Below, in pieces: positions 9,043 to 17,650 of a stretch of DNA of 39,445 nucleotides (within the stretch, counting starts at the first letter, position 1; every line of letters begins with the position of its first letter). The translations under genes were made by a program, and so were the position numbers. The stretch is from NCBI GenBank assembly GCA_012270065.1, contig JAAXJB010000039.1:352934-392378 (forward strand), in the 5' to 3' direction. The stretch is from Rubripirellula sp. (GTDB taxonomy: Bacteria > Planctomycetota > Planctomycetia > Pirellulales > Pirellulaceae). The notes below the pieces were generated by a model, which was not told where the DNA came from, did no database searches, and was given only the letters and a program-made list of their open reading frames with translations.

Positions 9043-11378
9043 TTTCCCAATCGCCAATTTCCCGCGTTCTGATAAAGCGAAACGATTTCAGATCCCATCC
9101 CCACCAATTCTCGCCTGTACGCGTAGGACTCAACCATTTGCCAAAGCGGCAAGACGGGAAGTTCATGATGGGCGATTGCATGGAGTGCCAGAAGGCGGTC
9201 TCTTACTTCGCGCCAATTCTTTGCGTGCTCCAGTTGTCGTAACCCAAGTCCAACCAGCTGATCTTCGCTGGCAGCAAGTCCTTCCGGACCGAGAACACGA
9301 CGGGCATCGATGATCGGCTCCCAGACTGCTGCGGATACATAGACAATGTCTGCAATGTCTTCATCCGGTTTGGGAAATGTCCTGCCAACAGGCAGCTCCA
9401 CAAGTTCCACTTCGAGCCCCAACAATTTCCATTGCGTGCTGATTGCCTCACATGCAACACGCGAGAGATTGTCGGGCGGCAACGCCAACCGGATCGGTGT
9501 GAGTTCGGGCATTTCGAGTTTTTTCCGCTGCGCCGTCGACTTCATCTGATTGGCATTCATCGCCAAGAGAAGCTTCGCCAGCGGAGGCTCATAGGGTCGT
9601 GGCTCGATCTTCGTATCATAGGCATAACCGAGCGGATCATTCAGTTCGATACCCGCTGGAAAAGGTCCGGAAAGAACACGACAGCCATCAAAGTCGAGAC
9701 CCTCCAGCAGTTCACCGCGTAGAATATCCTGCCGATTGATTCCGTAAAGCAATGCACGCCGAAATGTTCTCTCTGCCAAATAAGGATGGTCAGAACATGG
9801 AACGAGCATGTGCACCGTTGGCAGAGGGTAGTTTGCTACTTTGATCGCCTTTACTTTTTTGAGCCGTACTGCGTCTGCAGGAAACAACTGATCCAGCACA
9901 TCAACTTCACCTTGAAGCAGAAGGTTAACGGCATCGGCGGCCGAACCGCATCGCAATTCGACAATTTCGCGAGGCTGCGTCTCAGTTTTCGGCTCTCCAG
10001 AAAGCACATAGCGAACCTCATCGTCGCCCACAGCCTGTCGGCGATAATCCCCCGTTGGCGAGAGCGGTTCACCTCCGAACCAACTTCCATCCACAGGGAC
10101 CTGCAACAAACTGATCGGCAGAACATTGGGACGACGCAAATTGAAAGTCACCTGTTTTGGACCTTCCAGACCGATTGAATCAACTGCCGCGGCCCATGGC
10201 GAAAAATACTCTTTTGAACTCGACTGGGCCCGCTTTGCCATCACGTCCGCGAGAAATGGCCCACTCACCCGGTCCAAAGGTGGCTTGAGGTTTTCGGGGT
10301 CCAGCAGCAAATCAAAATGCATGCGATCGGGGCTCATTTCTACATCGCCAAAGATGAAGTCGTACTCTCCACCTTCTGGACCCGGTCCCTCCATCTCAAA
10401 TAGAGTGCGATACAGCAAACGACCGGAGCGTCGGGCACCCCAATTATCAAGACGCGTCGGTTCCAGGACCGTCGCTGTCTGCAAGACACCCACATTGATC
10501 AACGGGTAAATCTTGTCAATCAATTCAACCAGCTCCGTGCCGCCTGGAATGTCGGGTTTCAAGTACAGACTTTCCCGCGAAAGCTTGCGTGCTTCTCTGT
10601 ATTTTTTTGCGTCAAGTGCAGCCTTGGCTTCGTTCTGCTTCACTGTTGCCATCCGCAGGAACTCAGCATTCCATTTTTGCACTGATTGCAAATTCTCGTC
10701 GCCGTAATCTCTTTCCAGACGAGCCAGCATTTTCTGAGCAAGGTTCAAATCTCCCGCATCCATCAGTTGCTGCATCAGCTGGTCGGTTGTTCTCCCAATT
10801 GCATCGAGAACCTCGTCCCTCTTGTATTCCGGAGCATACCGACGCAATTCTTCCAACATTGCCAACGTGGGTGCCAATTCTTTTCGCTTGGCACGCGCGA
10901 TGGCATCCCTCCAGAGAAATTCACAGCGGAGTTCTCTCAAGCCCGGCCTGTTTGGATAGTCCCGGATCAAGACTGACATGAAGGGATAGGCGCCTTTGAA
11001 ATCTCCACGAGCAATTCTTTCCTTGGTCTCCCGTTCCAGACGTTTCTCCCAGAAGTCAATTTTTTCAATATCTGACCATCGGGCTGTGAAATCTTTTCCC
11101 TCAATCCCCAGGACATTCAATTTCAACGAACCACTTCGATCTGCTGGCATCGCTCGGCCCGGCAGTTGAAGCAACAGCGTCTTGGCCCAGCCACCACCTG
11201 CTTTTACCGTGAAGAACAGCAAATCGTGCGGCTCCTCCTGCAGTAACGCCAGCCCGGGATCAGGCGGCGCACCCTGCTGGGCATAATTGGCCAACTGTGC
11301 AATCGCTGGATGGACGTTGAGCGATACAGTCAGCCAAATGACAGACAGAAGAAGCGCCTTGGAGATGCGGTTACTCAT
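9039..11378 (-). CDS. secreted helical-repeat protein fused to an SBP_bac_5-like solute-binding domain
   Basis: The product has a signal peptide (MSNRISKALLLSVIWLTVSL, cleavage near AIAQ), then an alpha-helical TPR-like region at about residues 90-290 (repeated LxxA and AKRKELAPTLAMLEEL-type helices), then a region of about 470 residues resembling family-5 extracellular solute-binding proteins (peptide/nickel type). Supporting segments are VGVLQTATVLEPTRLDNWG, FRRALLYGINRQDIL and the late IATQWKLLGLEVEL-like block (read here as ISTQWKLLGLEVELVEL). No permease or ABC ATPase of a peptide importer is nearby, so a role other than import is likely. Starts at 11411 and 11399 are also possible; 11378 gives the cleanest signal peptide. 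It overlaps the next gene by 4 bases. Confidence 0.8.
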   Translation of the reverse strand: MSNRISKALLLSVIWLTVSLNVHPAIAQLANYAQQGAPPDPGLALLQEEPHDLLFFTVKAGGGWAKTLLLQLPGRAMPADRSGSLKLNVLGIEGKDFTARWSDIEKIDFWEKRLERETKERIARGDFKGAYPFMSVLIRDYPNRPGLRELRCEFLWRDAIARAKRKELAPTLAMLEELRRYAPEYKRDEVLDAIGRTTDQLMQQLMDAGDLNLAQKMLARLERDYGDENLQSVQKWNAEFLRMATVKQNEAKAALDAKKYREARKLSRESLYLKPDIPGGTELVELIDKIYPLINVGVLQTATVLEPTRLDNWGARRSGRLLYRTLFEMEGPGPEGGEYDFIFGDVEMSPDRMHFDLLLDPENLKPPLDRVSGPFLADVMAKRAQSSSKEYFSPWAAAVDSIGLEGPKQVTFNLRRPNVLPISLLQVPVDGSWFGGEPLSPTGDYRRQAVGDDEVRYVLSGEPKTETQPREIVELRCGSAADAVNLLLQGEVDVLDQLFPADAVRLKKVKAIKVANYPLPTVHMLVPCSDHPYLAERTFRRALLYGINRQDILRGELLEGLDFDGCRVLSGPFPAGIELNDPLGYAYDTKIEPRPYEPPLAKLLLAMNANQMKSTAQRKKLEMPELTPIRLALPPDNLSRVACEAISTQWKLLGLEVELVELPVGRTFPKPDEDIADIVYVSAAVWEPIIDARRVLGPEGLAASEDQLVGLGLRQLEHAKNWREVRDRLLALHAIAHHELPVLPLWQMVESYAYRRELVGMGSEIVSLYQNAGNWRLGK

Positions 11379-11419
11379 TGCAATGATCCAGCTGAACATT
11401 GTGGAAAACATGAACTCAA

Positions 11420-14400
11420 TCAGTCGACAGGAACGGGCGTCCGATAGATGACACCCTCAGTACCGGGCACCATCAAGATGCCATCCTTGACAATGGGAGT
11501 GGCAGAAACGGGCTGACCCAGGTCAGCTGTCCCGGAAACCATTCCCGTTTCGGGATCAAAAACTACGATCCATCCTGATTTGCCAGCGAGGATAACTTTT
11601 CCGTCACTCAAGACCGGCTTGCCCACCGGGACACCCTCAGGAAGTTGAATCTGAAACAAACTCTTGCCGTCAGCATCGATTCCCCTCAACAGGGAATCGT
11701 CTGTCATGAAGAGACCGACATCGCCAACCGAAACTGGCCCCCACACCACTCGCCCTTCCAGAAGCGTTTTGAATTTTGGTTTGAAGCTGGCGATATCAAA
11801 CCCGACAATGAAGTCCGCAGCGGGCCCGGCCGTTGCGGCAACAACCGTCCCACCTACGCCTGCGATTTGATCCAGCAGATCAAATTCAAGTTGGGTTGAT
11901 GCCAGTTCGCGAATCTGGTCGCCTGCACGCAGGCGGTACATTTTTCTTCGACTGTCCGCCAGCACCACCTGATCAGGATCTCCCGGAAAGCTGATGGTGT
12001 TGGTCCAATTGACTGTCTTGTTCGGATCGCTCGCCGGCTGGAATGGAGTTCCTATCGGCTTTCCTGTTCGCCAATCAACCAGCACGGCTCTGCCATTATC
12101 CAACGGCAAGAACAGACCTCCACCTGCGACAATGCCACCATCCTTGGGTTTTCCAGACGAAAAGAAAATCGTCAACTGCCGCAACTTACCAAGCTCTCTT
12201 TCCGGCTCATAAACGATGATTGACTGACCATCCACCTGATTGAGCATCAGACTTCGGTTCTCATCAATAGCAATGGGATCCTCGAAGCGAATTGCGACTG
12301 ATTTCTGACCCGGATTTTCAATTGGACCATCGGTAGCACCTGCTCTCTCGACTTCGCTGTCGATTTCAAACAAAGCTGCCTGACTGGTGATGCTGTGTAC
12401 AGAATCACTTCCCGGTGGAATGCTCAACAAGGACACGGGAACACCAACATCAGTTCGCCAAATCTCGTCTCCTGTTTTTGGATTAGCCGCGGTAACCCGG
12501 ATGGCCGAAGTGCCACGAAGAACTCGAGCATACACCAGAGCGTCATCGGCGGCGTAGGGCTTTCCTATGAATGTATCAAACTCATGTTTTAGCCAGTCTC
12601 GAATGACCCGGCCGGTATTGATCTGAAGTTCATAACGACCAATGCGTGTTCCGGTGATCCACATCTGACTTCGCCCCACAGCCATTTGAGTCGGAGTTGG
12701 TTGCTCGTAGAACGGTGGAAGCTTGGCGGCCTCAGTCACCTGCTCTCTCTCTGCTGTGGGCTCAATGTCGTACACAACAACTTCACCGAGGTCTGTCAGA
12801 ACTATCAGCCTCCGGCCTTGAATGATCGGTGGAACCTGAACATTTCCAGACAGCCGAAAAATTTGGGTTTGTTTCAATTGCGCGCCAGTGTCATCGGTGC
12901 GAAGCACATGAAGATTTGCATAATCACTGCCCGTATTCACGAGCACGAAAACGTGGCCCAGCAATGGCACGGGCGGAACACTTACGGTGCCGGTTTCATG
13001 GCCTACATAAAAACTCTCAGTACAGGAACCATCACGTGTATTGAGCAGGTACAGGTTGCTGTGGTCGCCCACGACATAGGCTTTCTTGGCACGCTCATCG
13101 ACGCCTGGTCCCACATCCACGTTTTGAGGAACCTGGGTCGCCCACTTGGCTTCTCCTGAATCAACATCCAGACAGATGACTCTTCCGGAATCAGTGGAAA
13201 CATAAATCTCGTCGCCACTGCTGATTGGCTGCCCAAACGGCTCTCCAATCGTGGTTCGCCACAGGACACTGCCATCATCTTCGCTGCATCGCAACACTTC
13301 CAGCGTGGAAGATTCACTCAGCAAAACACCATCCTCCAAACGCAGTGGCGGCAGTTCCTTTGAATAACCAACAAATTTGCGCCACCTCAGTTTTCCATTT
13401 TCGCCATCAAATGCCAGAATCGATCCTCCGGCACGGAAGTAAAGAGTCACATCACGCAACTCGGGCGACACAGTACCCGCGAGAGTAGTGAGCAGTACCG
13501 CCTCTACGTCCCCCTGGTCAGAATCACCACCGCTGACGTCTGGAATATTGGTAGATGGCTCGACGAGTCCTTGCTGGATTTCACTCGCCTCAAGAATCAG
13601 TTTGACAAGCCGTTCGTTGTCCCGAAGATCCGGGAAATCCCGCAAGAGTTCTGTTCGAGTATCGTAAGCTTCTTTCGTTTTCTGCTCGGCAAGCGAAGCG
13701 ACCATTGATGCTTCTGCGTTATCGAGGCTGATGTTTCGATTGATGTCCCGTTCGACTCGAGCGCGATCCTCCTCGACCGCAAGGATCTGAACTTCCAAAG
13801 TTGTCTTCATGGATGCAGGCATGTAGACAGCGTTGTTCATCAATTCACGTTGTTCATCAAGCTTTGCGAGCAGTTCCTGTTTCCGTGGCGTCTCTTTGGC
13901 TCTCCCGGCAGCCGCGGCCAGATTCTTGGCGATATCAACCAACAGCTGGGCAAGATTCCCCCGCTCTTCATTCATGCCTTCTTCTTCAGCGATGATCGGC
14001 AACTTTTCCTTCGCCAGATCAACGGCCTGTTCTGGCTCCTGCTTGAACTGAGCCGCTTTGTATAGCTCTGTCATCGTGACTCGCGTACGTGACAGAGATG
14101 AATGCTGGTGGTCTTCTCCAAACGTATCGAGGAAACTCAAGTATGCCTTTTGGGCAGCCGTGTAATTCTGCTGATCGTAAGCCTCGTTTGCCCGAGTGAT
14201 GTAGGCGTCGGCATCTTCACGACCCAAAATCCACCAGCCCGCAGCCAAAGTCAGCAATAACAACACGATGATTGCAACGTAGCCGTAAATTTTGAAAGAG
14301 TCCCAAACCGTCTTGGGCTCTTCCGGTCGTTTTCGAGCCGGCTTTGGCCTCTCAGGCGGTGTGTTATCCGGAGCCGCTTCACCTAACACCTCCACGCCTA

Positions 14401-14776
14401 CCGGCGCCACCTCCACCGGAGCAGCTTCAACAACAACCGGCGCAGCTTCAAAAGCCGGAGTTGCAACAACCTCTACCGCTTCAACTGCAGTGACTTCCTC
14501 CACGACAGATTCAGCTTCATCGACACCCGCGATCAGATCCGAATCGTCTGATGTTGGCTGCCCAGTGGGCGTTTCGTACTCACCACTCCGTAATTCACCA
14601 ATCAATTTGGTTGCCTGAAAGTGTGTCAGTTGACCATTGTCAACCAGCAATTTGGCCACTGCTTCAGGTGTGATTCGAGTCCCACTTTGATCCAACTGTT
14701 CGCGGAGAGCTTCGATGATCTCCTGGTCAAGCAATCCCAGTCGCTCCAAGCGGTCGATCAATTCGTTTGCAAGCAT
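11420..14776 (-). CDS. membrane-anchored TPR and PQQ-type beta-propeller protein
   Basis: This 1118-residue protein has four parts. Residues 1-66 form a small helical domain ending in LLVDNGQLTHFQATKLIGEL, a type I associate with planctomycete proteins. Residues 67-160 are an Ala/Glu/Val/Pro-rich linker. One membrane segment (YVAIIVLLLLTLAAGWWILG) lies at about 166-185. The periplasmic part begins with TPR-like helices (about 190-310) and continues from about 430 to the end as a WD/PQQ-type beta-propeller with recurrent blade sequences such as GKLRWRKFVG and GSVLWRTTIG. This resembles BamB-type propellers, which act in protein-protein contacts; I see no evidence for PQQ enzyme activity. It lies between the ExbD genes and the SBP-like gene, only 9-42 bp from the latter, consistent with one operon. 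Confidence 0.85.
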   Translation of the reverse strand: MLANELIDRLERLGLLDQEIIEALREQLDQSGTRITPEAVAKLLVDNGQLTHFQATKLIGELRSGEYETPTGQPTSDDSDLIAGVDEAESVVEEVTAVEAVEVVATPAFEAAPVVVEAAPVEVAPVGVEVLGEAAPDNTPPERPKPARKRPEEPKTVWDSFKIYGYVAIIVLLLLTLAAGWWILGREDADAYITRANEAYDQQNYTAAQKAYLSFLDTFGEDHQHSSLSRTRVTMTELYKAAQFKQEPEQAVDLAKEKLPIIAEEEGMNEERGNLAQLLVDIAKNLAAAAGRAKETPRKQELLAKLDEQRELMNNAVYMPASMKTTLEVQILAVEEDRARVERDINRNISLDNAEASMVASLAEQKTKEAYDTRTELLRDFPDLRDNERLVKLILEASEIQQGLVEPSTNIPDVSGGDSDQGDVEAVLLTTLAGTVSPELRDVTLYFRAGGSILAFDGENGKLRWRKFVGYSKELPPLRLEDGVLLSESSTLEVLRCSEDDGSVLWRTTIGEPFGQPISSGDEIYVSTDSGRVICLDVDSGEAKWATQVPQNVDVGPGVDERAKKAYVVGDHSNLYLLNTRDGSCTESFYVGHETGTVSVPPVPLLGHVFVLVNTGSDYANLHVLRTDDTGAQLKQTQIFRLSGNVQVPPIIQGRRLIVLTDLGEVVVYDIEPTAEREQVTEAAKLPPFYEQPTPTQMAVGRSQMWITGTRIGRYELQINTGRVIRDWLKHEFDTFIGKPYAADDALVYARVLRGTSAIRVTAANPKTGDEIWRTDVGVPVSLLSIPPGSDSVHSITSQAALFEIDSEVERAGATDGPIENPGQKSVAIRFEDPIAIDENRSLMLNQVDGQSIIVYEPERELGKLRQLTIFFSSGKPKDGGIVAGGGLFLPLDNGRAVLVDWRTGKPIGTPFQPASDPNKTVNWTNTISFPGDPDQVVLADSRRKMYRLRAGDQIRELASTQLEFDLLDQIAGVGGTVVAATAGPAADFIVGFDIASFKPKFKTLLEGRVVWGPVSVGDVGLFMTDDSLLRGIDADGKSLFQIQLPEGVPVGKPVLSDGKVILAGKSGWIVVFDPETGMVSGTADLGQPVSATPIVKDGILMVPGTEGVIYRTPVPVD

Positions 14777-14905
14777 GTCTTTGTCGGTTTCTACGGTGAA
14801 AAGTTCTACAGGGAAAAGTATTCAGTCAGTGTTTTTGAACACTGAATCCGGAGGCCTTGCCTCGAGATGGATTTAATATTTCGAGATACGGTTTTAGCTG
14901 AACAT

Positions 14906-15673
14906 CTAATTGAATTCGTCGACTTGAGTGACTTCCAGTTCCGCAAATCCGGCGATGGTACCGGCATCCATGGCATCAACCAACGAACGCAGTTTGGCCA
15001 TTTCATGTACTTTTACTACGAGCCGCATTCCATCTTTGCTCGCACTAATCGCCTCCTTCAGAGCCGTGATCAAATTCTGTTTGCCCGGGGTCTCGCGTTC
15101 CCAGTCCTGAGCAATCACCAGAAAGCCACCAAATTCATCTACTTCAACCTCCACCGAATCCAACTCATCATCCTCTTCTTCCGTCTGATTTATACTCGGA
15201 AGATCAGTCTGCTGACGAGGCATTCGGATTGATTTCTGCAAGCTGAAAGCAGCTGTAACCATGAAGAAAATCAGGAGCAGAAACGTAACATCCACCATCG
15301 GTGTCATGTCCATTTCCTCTTCGGGGCGTTTTTTCCTGATCAATACCTCGTCAATCTCATCATCATCAAAATCCGCTGGCTGTGTTTGTGGTGTTTCCTG
15401 GTTTTCATGTGCGGTTTCCCGCGAGGCGATGCTTACCGAATCCCCCTCATGAGTTTCAGCCAGGGATGTAGTCCGTTCCGCAGCAGGAATTTCAGCCGCA
15501 CTTTGCTGCATTCCGTCGTCGGCAATTGGCGTTGCCTGCACTTCCATGGCGGCTGTTTTTTCCGGTACCGCTACAACGGCGTCGCAACTGGGGCAACGAA
15601 CACTGCGCCCCGCCAACCGATCATTCACATGGTGGCTGGAATTGCACTCAACGCAATTGACTTCTATCGACAT
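14906..15673 (-). CDS. ExbD/TolR-family protein with N-terminal zinc ribbon
   Basis: The 255-residue protein is an ExbD/TolR homologue with an unusual front end. Residues 7-30 hold four cysteines in two CxxC pairs (C7, C10, C27, C30), a typical zinc ribbon. An acidic, Ala/Glu/Thr-rich linker follows to about residue 110. The ExbD core begins at EMDMTPMVDVTFLLLIFFMV, where D128 corresponds to the membrane aspartate that carries protons in ExbD/TolR. The C-terminal periplasmic domain (about 145-255) is acidic and ends EVTQVDEFN. ExbD proteins pair with ExbB to convert proton-motive force into movement of a partner. With the topology N-in, C-out the zinc ribbon would be cytoplasmic. It is the second of two ExbD genes in tandem. 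Confidence 0.88.
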   Translation of the reverse strand: MSIEVNCVECNSSHHVNDRLAGRSVRCPSCDAVVAVPEKTAAMEVQATPIADDGMQQSAAEIPAAERTTSLAETHEGDSVSIASRETAHENQETPQTQPADFDDDEIDEVLIRKKRPEEEMDMTPMVDVTFLLLIFFMVTAAFSLQKSIRMPRQQTDLPSINQTEEEDDELDSVEVEVDEFGGFLVIAQDWERETPGKQNLITALKEAISASKDGMRLVVKVHEMAKLRSLVDAMDAGTIAGFAELEVTQVDEFN

Positions 15674-15853
15674 GAAGATAAATCCGCTTGCTACTCTTTA
15701 TCCAACGTTCTGCCAAACAACCCAATTTGCTTTCTGGCGAGAAAGCCCCGGGAAGTCCCGAGCGATCTGTTCAAAACTCTGCGATTTCAACGGCAGCACC
15801 ACAGCGATCTTGAGGCCAGAACTTGAACGTGGCGTCCAAGTCTCACTCTTGCT

Positions 15854-16336
15854 TTACTGTTCTTTCACAGCAACGTACGTCGAATCCAGATCTTCGAAGG
15901 CATCACCGATGATCTTCTGTATTCGAGTTACCTTGCCTACTTCAATGTCTGCGTCTCCAAACAACATGACATGCTGTTTACTGACTCCCAGTGATTTCTC
16001 AAGTTCTTCCGTGATGTACTCAATGATTTCGGTTGCCTGCACATCCTCATCCGTACTGAAATTCGAACCATCCATCCTCGAAAGAATCACCTCATCACCC
16101 CCGCCTGGATTAATGAAGATGACAGCTGAGTTCTTTGCAGAAATTGCCAAGCCATTATCCGCTTCCGGAATGGTACCGATCTTGGTCGGGTCCATCGTTG
16201 AACAGACAATGAAAAAGATCAGCAACAGAAACGTGATATCGATCATGGGCGTGATATCCATCTCGTCATCATCGCGTTTCTTGCGAGGCAAGGCGAAATC
16301 GTCTTCTTCATCTGTGAGATCGGAATTATCACTCAT
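15854..16336 (-). CDS. ExbD/TolR-family biopolymer transport protein
   Basis: The 160-residue product has the standard ExbD layout: a short charged cytoplasmic N-terminus (PRKKRDDDEMDI), one membrane helix (PMIDITFLLLIFFIV) with the conserved proton-carrying aspartate at D33, and a periplasmic domain of about 110 residues. The family couples proton flow through ExbB/TolQ to a periplasmic partner. The gene lies between exbB-like (97 bp upstream) and the zinc-ribbon exbD (about 180 bp downstream), all on the minus strand. Two different ExbD subunits beside a single ExbB suggest a heteromeric stator, though separate complexes are also possible. Confidence 0.9.
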   Translation of the reverse strand: MSDNSDLTDEEDDFALPRKKRDDDEMDITPMIDITFLLLIFFIVCSTMDPTKIGTIPEADNGLAISAKNSAVIFINPGGGDEVILSRMDGSNFSTDEDVQATEIIEYITEELEKSLGVSKQHVMLFGDADIEVGKVTRIQKIIGDAFEDLDSTYVAVKEQ

Positions 16337-16433
16337 CTTTCATTCAAATTGATTACACAGGGTTCTTACTTCATCGTTTCTGCTTATCAGTCACCCGGAG
16401 TCCGCGATGGATCACCACGCGATGCCGATCTGG

Positions 16434-17144
16434 TCACTCAACCCGTGACTGCGTCGTCATCGGCTCAACCGTAGAAGCTGCTGTACCACCGCCTGGGGAT
16501 GAGTACTTCGTCAAGGCTTCTCGATATCCAGCCATGAACCGAGCCAGACCCGCGCCAACCAGATCTTCCATTTTGGCAATTCGAATGTTCACATTTGCCA
16601 CAAGGATCATGAGTGGAATTGCGATCGCCAAACCACAAGCGGTAGTACGAAGAGCAATGTTGATATCGGAGGCAAGTGCAGATGGCTCAACTGACTCTGC
16701 TGTCGCGAGTGTTTCAAAGGCTCCCATCATCCCGAAAACCGTTCCGAACAATCCGATCATGGGAGCACTCTTGATCACAGTGCTAACCCAACTGAGTCGA
16801 TACTCGACATCACTCATGACATCCCGCTGAAACCGGTCCATTACAAACGCACGTGCCTTCTTGTAGCCGATCGCCCGGTGCTCGACCGCCATCCCTACAA
16901 TCTGGGCAACAGCACGCTTATCACCATCGCAGTATTCAGCAATGCCCTCAAAGTCTCCTCCAGTGAGCATCTGTTCGACATCATCCATGAAGAAATCCTG
17001 TTCTTCCTCGGACTTGAAACGCTTTTGCTTCACACGCGACCAGACAATGACAATGCAATAGAGGCCCCAGAGGGCAACCCCCGCCAGAGCACCATAGGTA
17101 GCGTTGGATATAATTTCGAAAAGGGACATTTCAGCAAGTAGCAT
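16434..17144 (-). CDS. MotA/TolQ/ExbB-family proton channel protein
   Basis: The 236-residue protein has the three-helix topology of ExbB/TolQ: TM1 at about 18-36, then a cytoplasmic domain of about 80 residues, TM2 at about 118-142 containing the family signature GLFGTVFGMMGAF, and TM3 at about 163-187 containing the conserved ALRTTACGLAIAIP with the polar threonines of the proton path. The C-terminal tail is short and Ser/Thr-rich. It would form the pentameric channel through which the ExbD proteins harvest proton-motive force. Either ATG, at 17144 or at 17129, could be the start. A gap of about 506 bp separates it from the upstream TM-protein gene, so it may have its own promoter. Confidence 0.9.
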   Translation of the reverse strand: MLLAEMSLFEIISNATYGALAGVALWGLYCIVIVWSRVKQKRFKSEEEQDFFMDDVEQMLTGGDFEGIAEYCDGDKRAVAQIVGMAVEHRAIGYKKARAFVMDRFQRDVMSDVEYRLSWVSTVIKSAPMIGLFGTVFGMMGAFETLATAESVEPSALASDINIALRTTACGLAIAIPLMILVANVNIRIAKMEDLVGAGLARFMAGYREALTKYSSPGGGTAASTVEPMTTQSRVE

Positions 17145-17650
17145 CGGCGATCAGTTCCTTCACTTCGTAGCCAGAAATATTGAGTTTTTGATGACGAGTT
17201 GTCAGACCACTCACGTCGGCCTGAATGGATTTTGAAAAGCACAGGAGTAATCAACCCCCGGTGGTCGTTGAGGCAACCACACGCAGGTCCCGGACGACAG
17301 TGCCTTCGAAATCAGGGCAACCGGCAAACGGGAGCAAATGATTGACTCATAACAGCATATTCGAGTTGTGTTTTTTCTACTTGGCCCGATGGGCACTTCG
17401 CGGCAATTTTGGACAAATCTCAGCGAATCCGGTGGGATTTGCATGGTTAATGGACGGTTTTTCTGCTCGACACTCGCTTTATCGAACTTTGGATCGCGGA
17501 CGATGCTTTCCGATGAATCATCCCTTCAAGCAAACAAGTGTCGTTCAACATGGTACTGATCACGTGAAAGATCGATAAACAGGAGTCGAGCAAGTGCTGA
17601 ATGCTGGTGGTGCCAACTCGCAAAATTCAGTTGCCCTTACCTGCTTCATG
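17145..17650. other. 506-bp gap inside the Exb-associated cluster, no gene recognised
   Basis: Short reading frames on both strands have amino-acid composition unlike proteins (rich in Cys, Arg and Pro, no conserved pattern), so I call none of them. I see no clear terminator hairpin or tRNA. The gap is by far the longest within the eight-gene series and is a plausible place for a second promoter driving exbB and the genes below it. Confidence 0.5.

Noticed and set aside
9039-11378. Dipeptide ABC importer
   Set aside because: Only the solute-binding-like domain is present; no permease or ATPase is encoded nearby.
14292-14618. 108-codon plus-strand ORF rich in Ala, Ser and Thr
   Set aside because: It is antisense to the Ala/Glu/Val/Pro linker of the PQQ-propeller protein; the composition is a mirror of that low-complexity region.
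15546-16352. 268-codon plus-strand ORF
   Set aside because: It lies antisense to both ExbD genes, which have clear family motifs.
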